Below, one piece after another: positions 5,314-5,387 of a DNA stretch of 5,387 nt. How positions within the stretch are numbered: the stretch's first letter is position 1; the number at the start of each line of letters is the position of its first letter. This DNA is from JBHIER01 sp046760705 [NCBI: bacterium]. GTDB lineage: Bacteria > JBHIER01 > G020348925. The DNA is taken from NCBI GenBank assembly GCA_046760705.1, contig JBHIER010000252.1:1-5387 (forward strand). Reading direction: 5' to 3'. The translations under genes were made by a program, and so were the position numbers. The notes under the pieces were generated by a model. The model had not been told where the DNA came from. It saw only the letters and a list, made by a program, of their open reading frames with translations, and did no database searches.

Positions 5314-5387
5314 ATGGCCAGAGTTATCAAAAGGTACGTCAACAGAAGGTTGTACGACACGGAGCAGAAGAGGCAGATCACGCTGGA
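5314..5387 (+). CDS. phaR: Polyhydroxyalkanoate synthesis regulator PhaR, N-terminal part
   Basis: Only the first 24 codons are inside the window; the frame is open at the right edge. The peptide starts MARVIKRYVNRRLYDTEQKR and continues with ITL. It matches the N-terminal DNA-binding domain of PHB/PHA accumulation regulators, whose signature is a basic residue pair, Tyr, then NRRLYDT and ITL. In characterised species PhaR binds both DNA and PHA granules. It represses phasin genes and itself until granules form. The start ATG has AAAGGAGGTGAT 3 nt upstream (5299-5310). Its own promoter and a candidate operator precede it. The C-terminal part and neighbouring PHA genes lie beyond the window and cannot be judged. 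Confidence 0.85.
   Translation, partial: MARVIKRYVNRRLYDTEQKRQITL

Overview
The window looks like chromosomal DNA of a bacterium. It carries a type A bacterial RNase P RNA, a CCA-encoding tRNA, sigma70-type promoters and very strong AAAGGAGGTG-like ribosome binding sites. The combination of a C4 zinc-ribbon coiled-coil protein next to rnpB, a PhaR-type polyhydroxyalkanoate regulator and an archaeal-type HMG-CoA synthase suggests a deltaproteobacterium (Desulfobacterota sensu lato). That placement is inference, not proof.

Minus-strand block (about 4498 down to 84), in transcription order: a clear promoter; tRNA-Val(CAC); a gap holding a possible 62-codon small ORF and a paired GTGCAC palindrome; a zinc-ribbon/coiled-coil protein; the RNase P RNA; recJ exonuclease; and an archaeal-type hydroxymethylglutaryl-CoA synthase. 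Packing is very tight. The zinc-ribbon reading frame ends inside the 5' strand of RNase P helix P1. The first possible recJ start lies 9 nt past the 3' strand of P1. recJ and the synthase gene are 36-37 nt apart. I see no intrinsic terminator or strong promoter inside the block, so it probably works as one transcript from which tRNA and RNase P RNA are processed.

Plus-strand block (about 4690 to 5387): a small exported HEAT-repeat protein closed by a strong intrinsic terminator. It is followed by a well-formed promoter and the first 24 codons of phaR, cut by the window end. The phaR promoter has a duplicated -35 segment and a TGC-N3-GCA inverted repeat in its spacer, which is a plausible autoregulatory operator.

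The left edge (1-83) has no gene, only two inverted repeats. The divergent gap 4388-4705 holds the tRNA promoter and leader, and otherwise nothing I can assign. I found no CRISPR array, insertion sequence, defence system or clear novel multi-gene system. The most unusual aspects are the rnpB gene overlap, the paired palindrome upstream of the zinc-ribbon gene, and the phaR control region.
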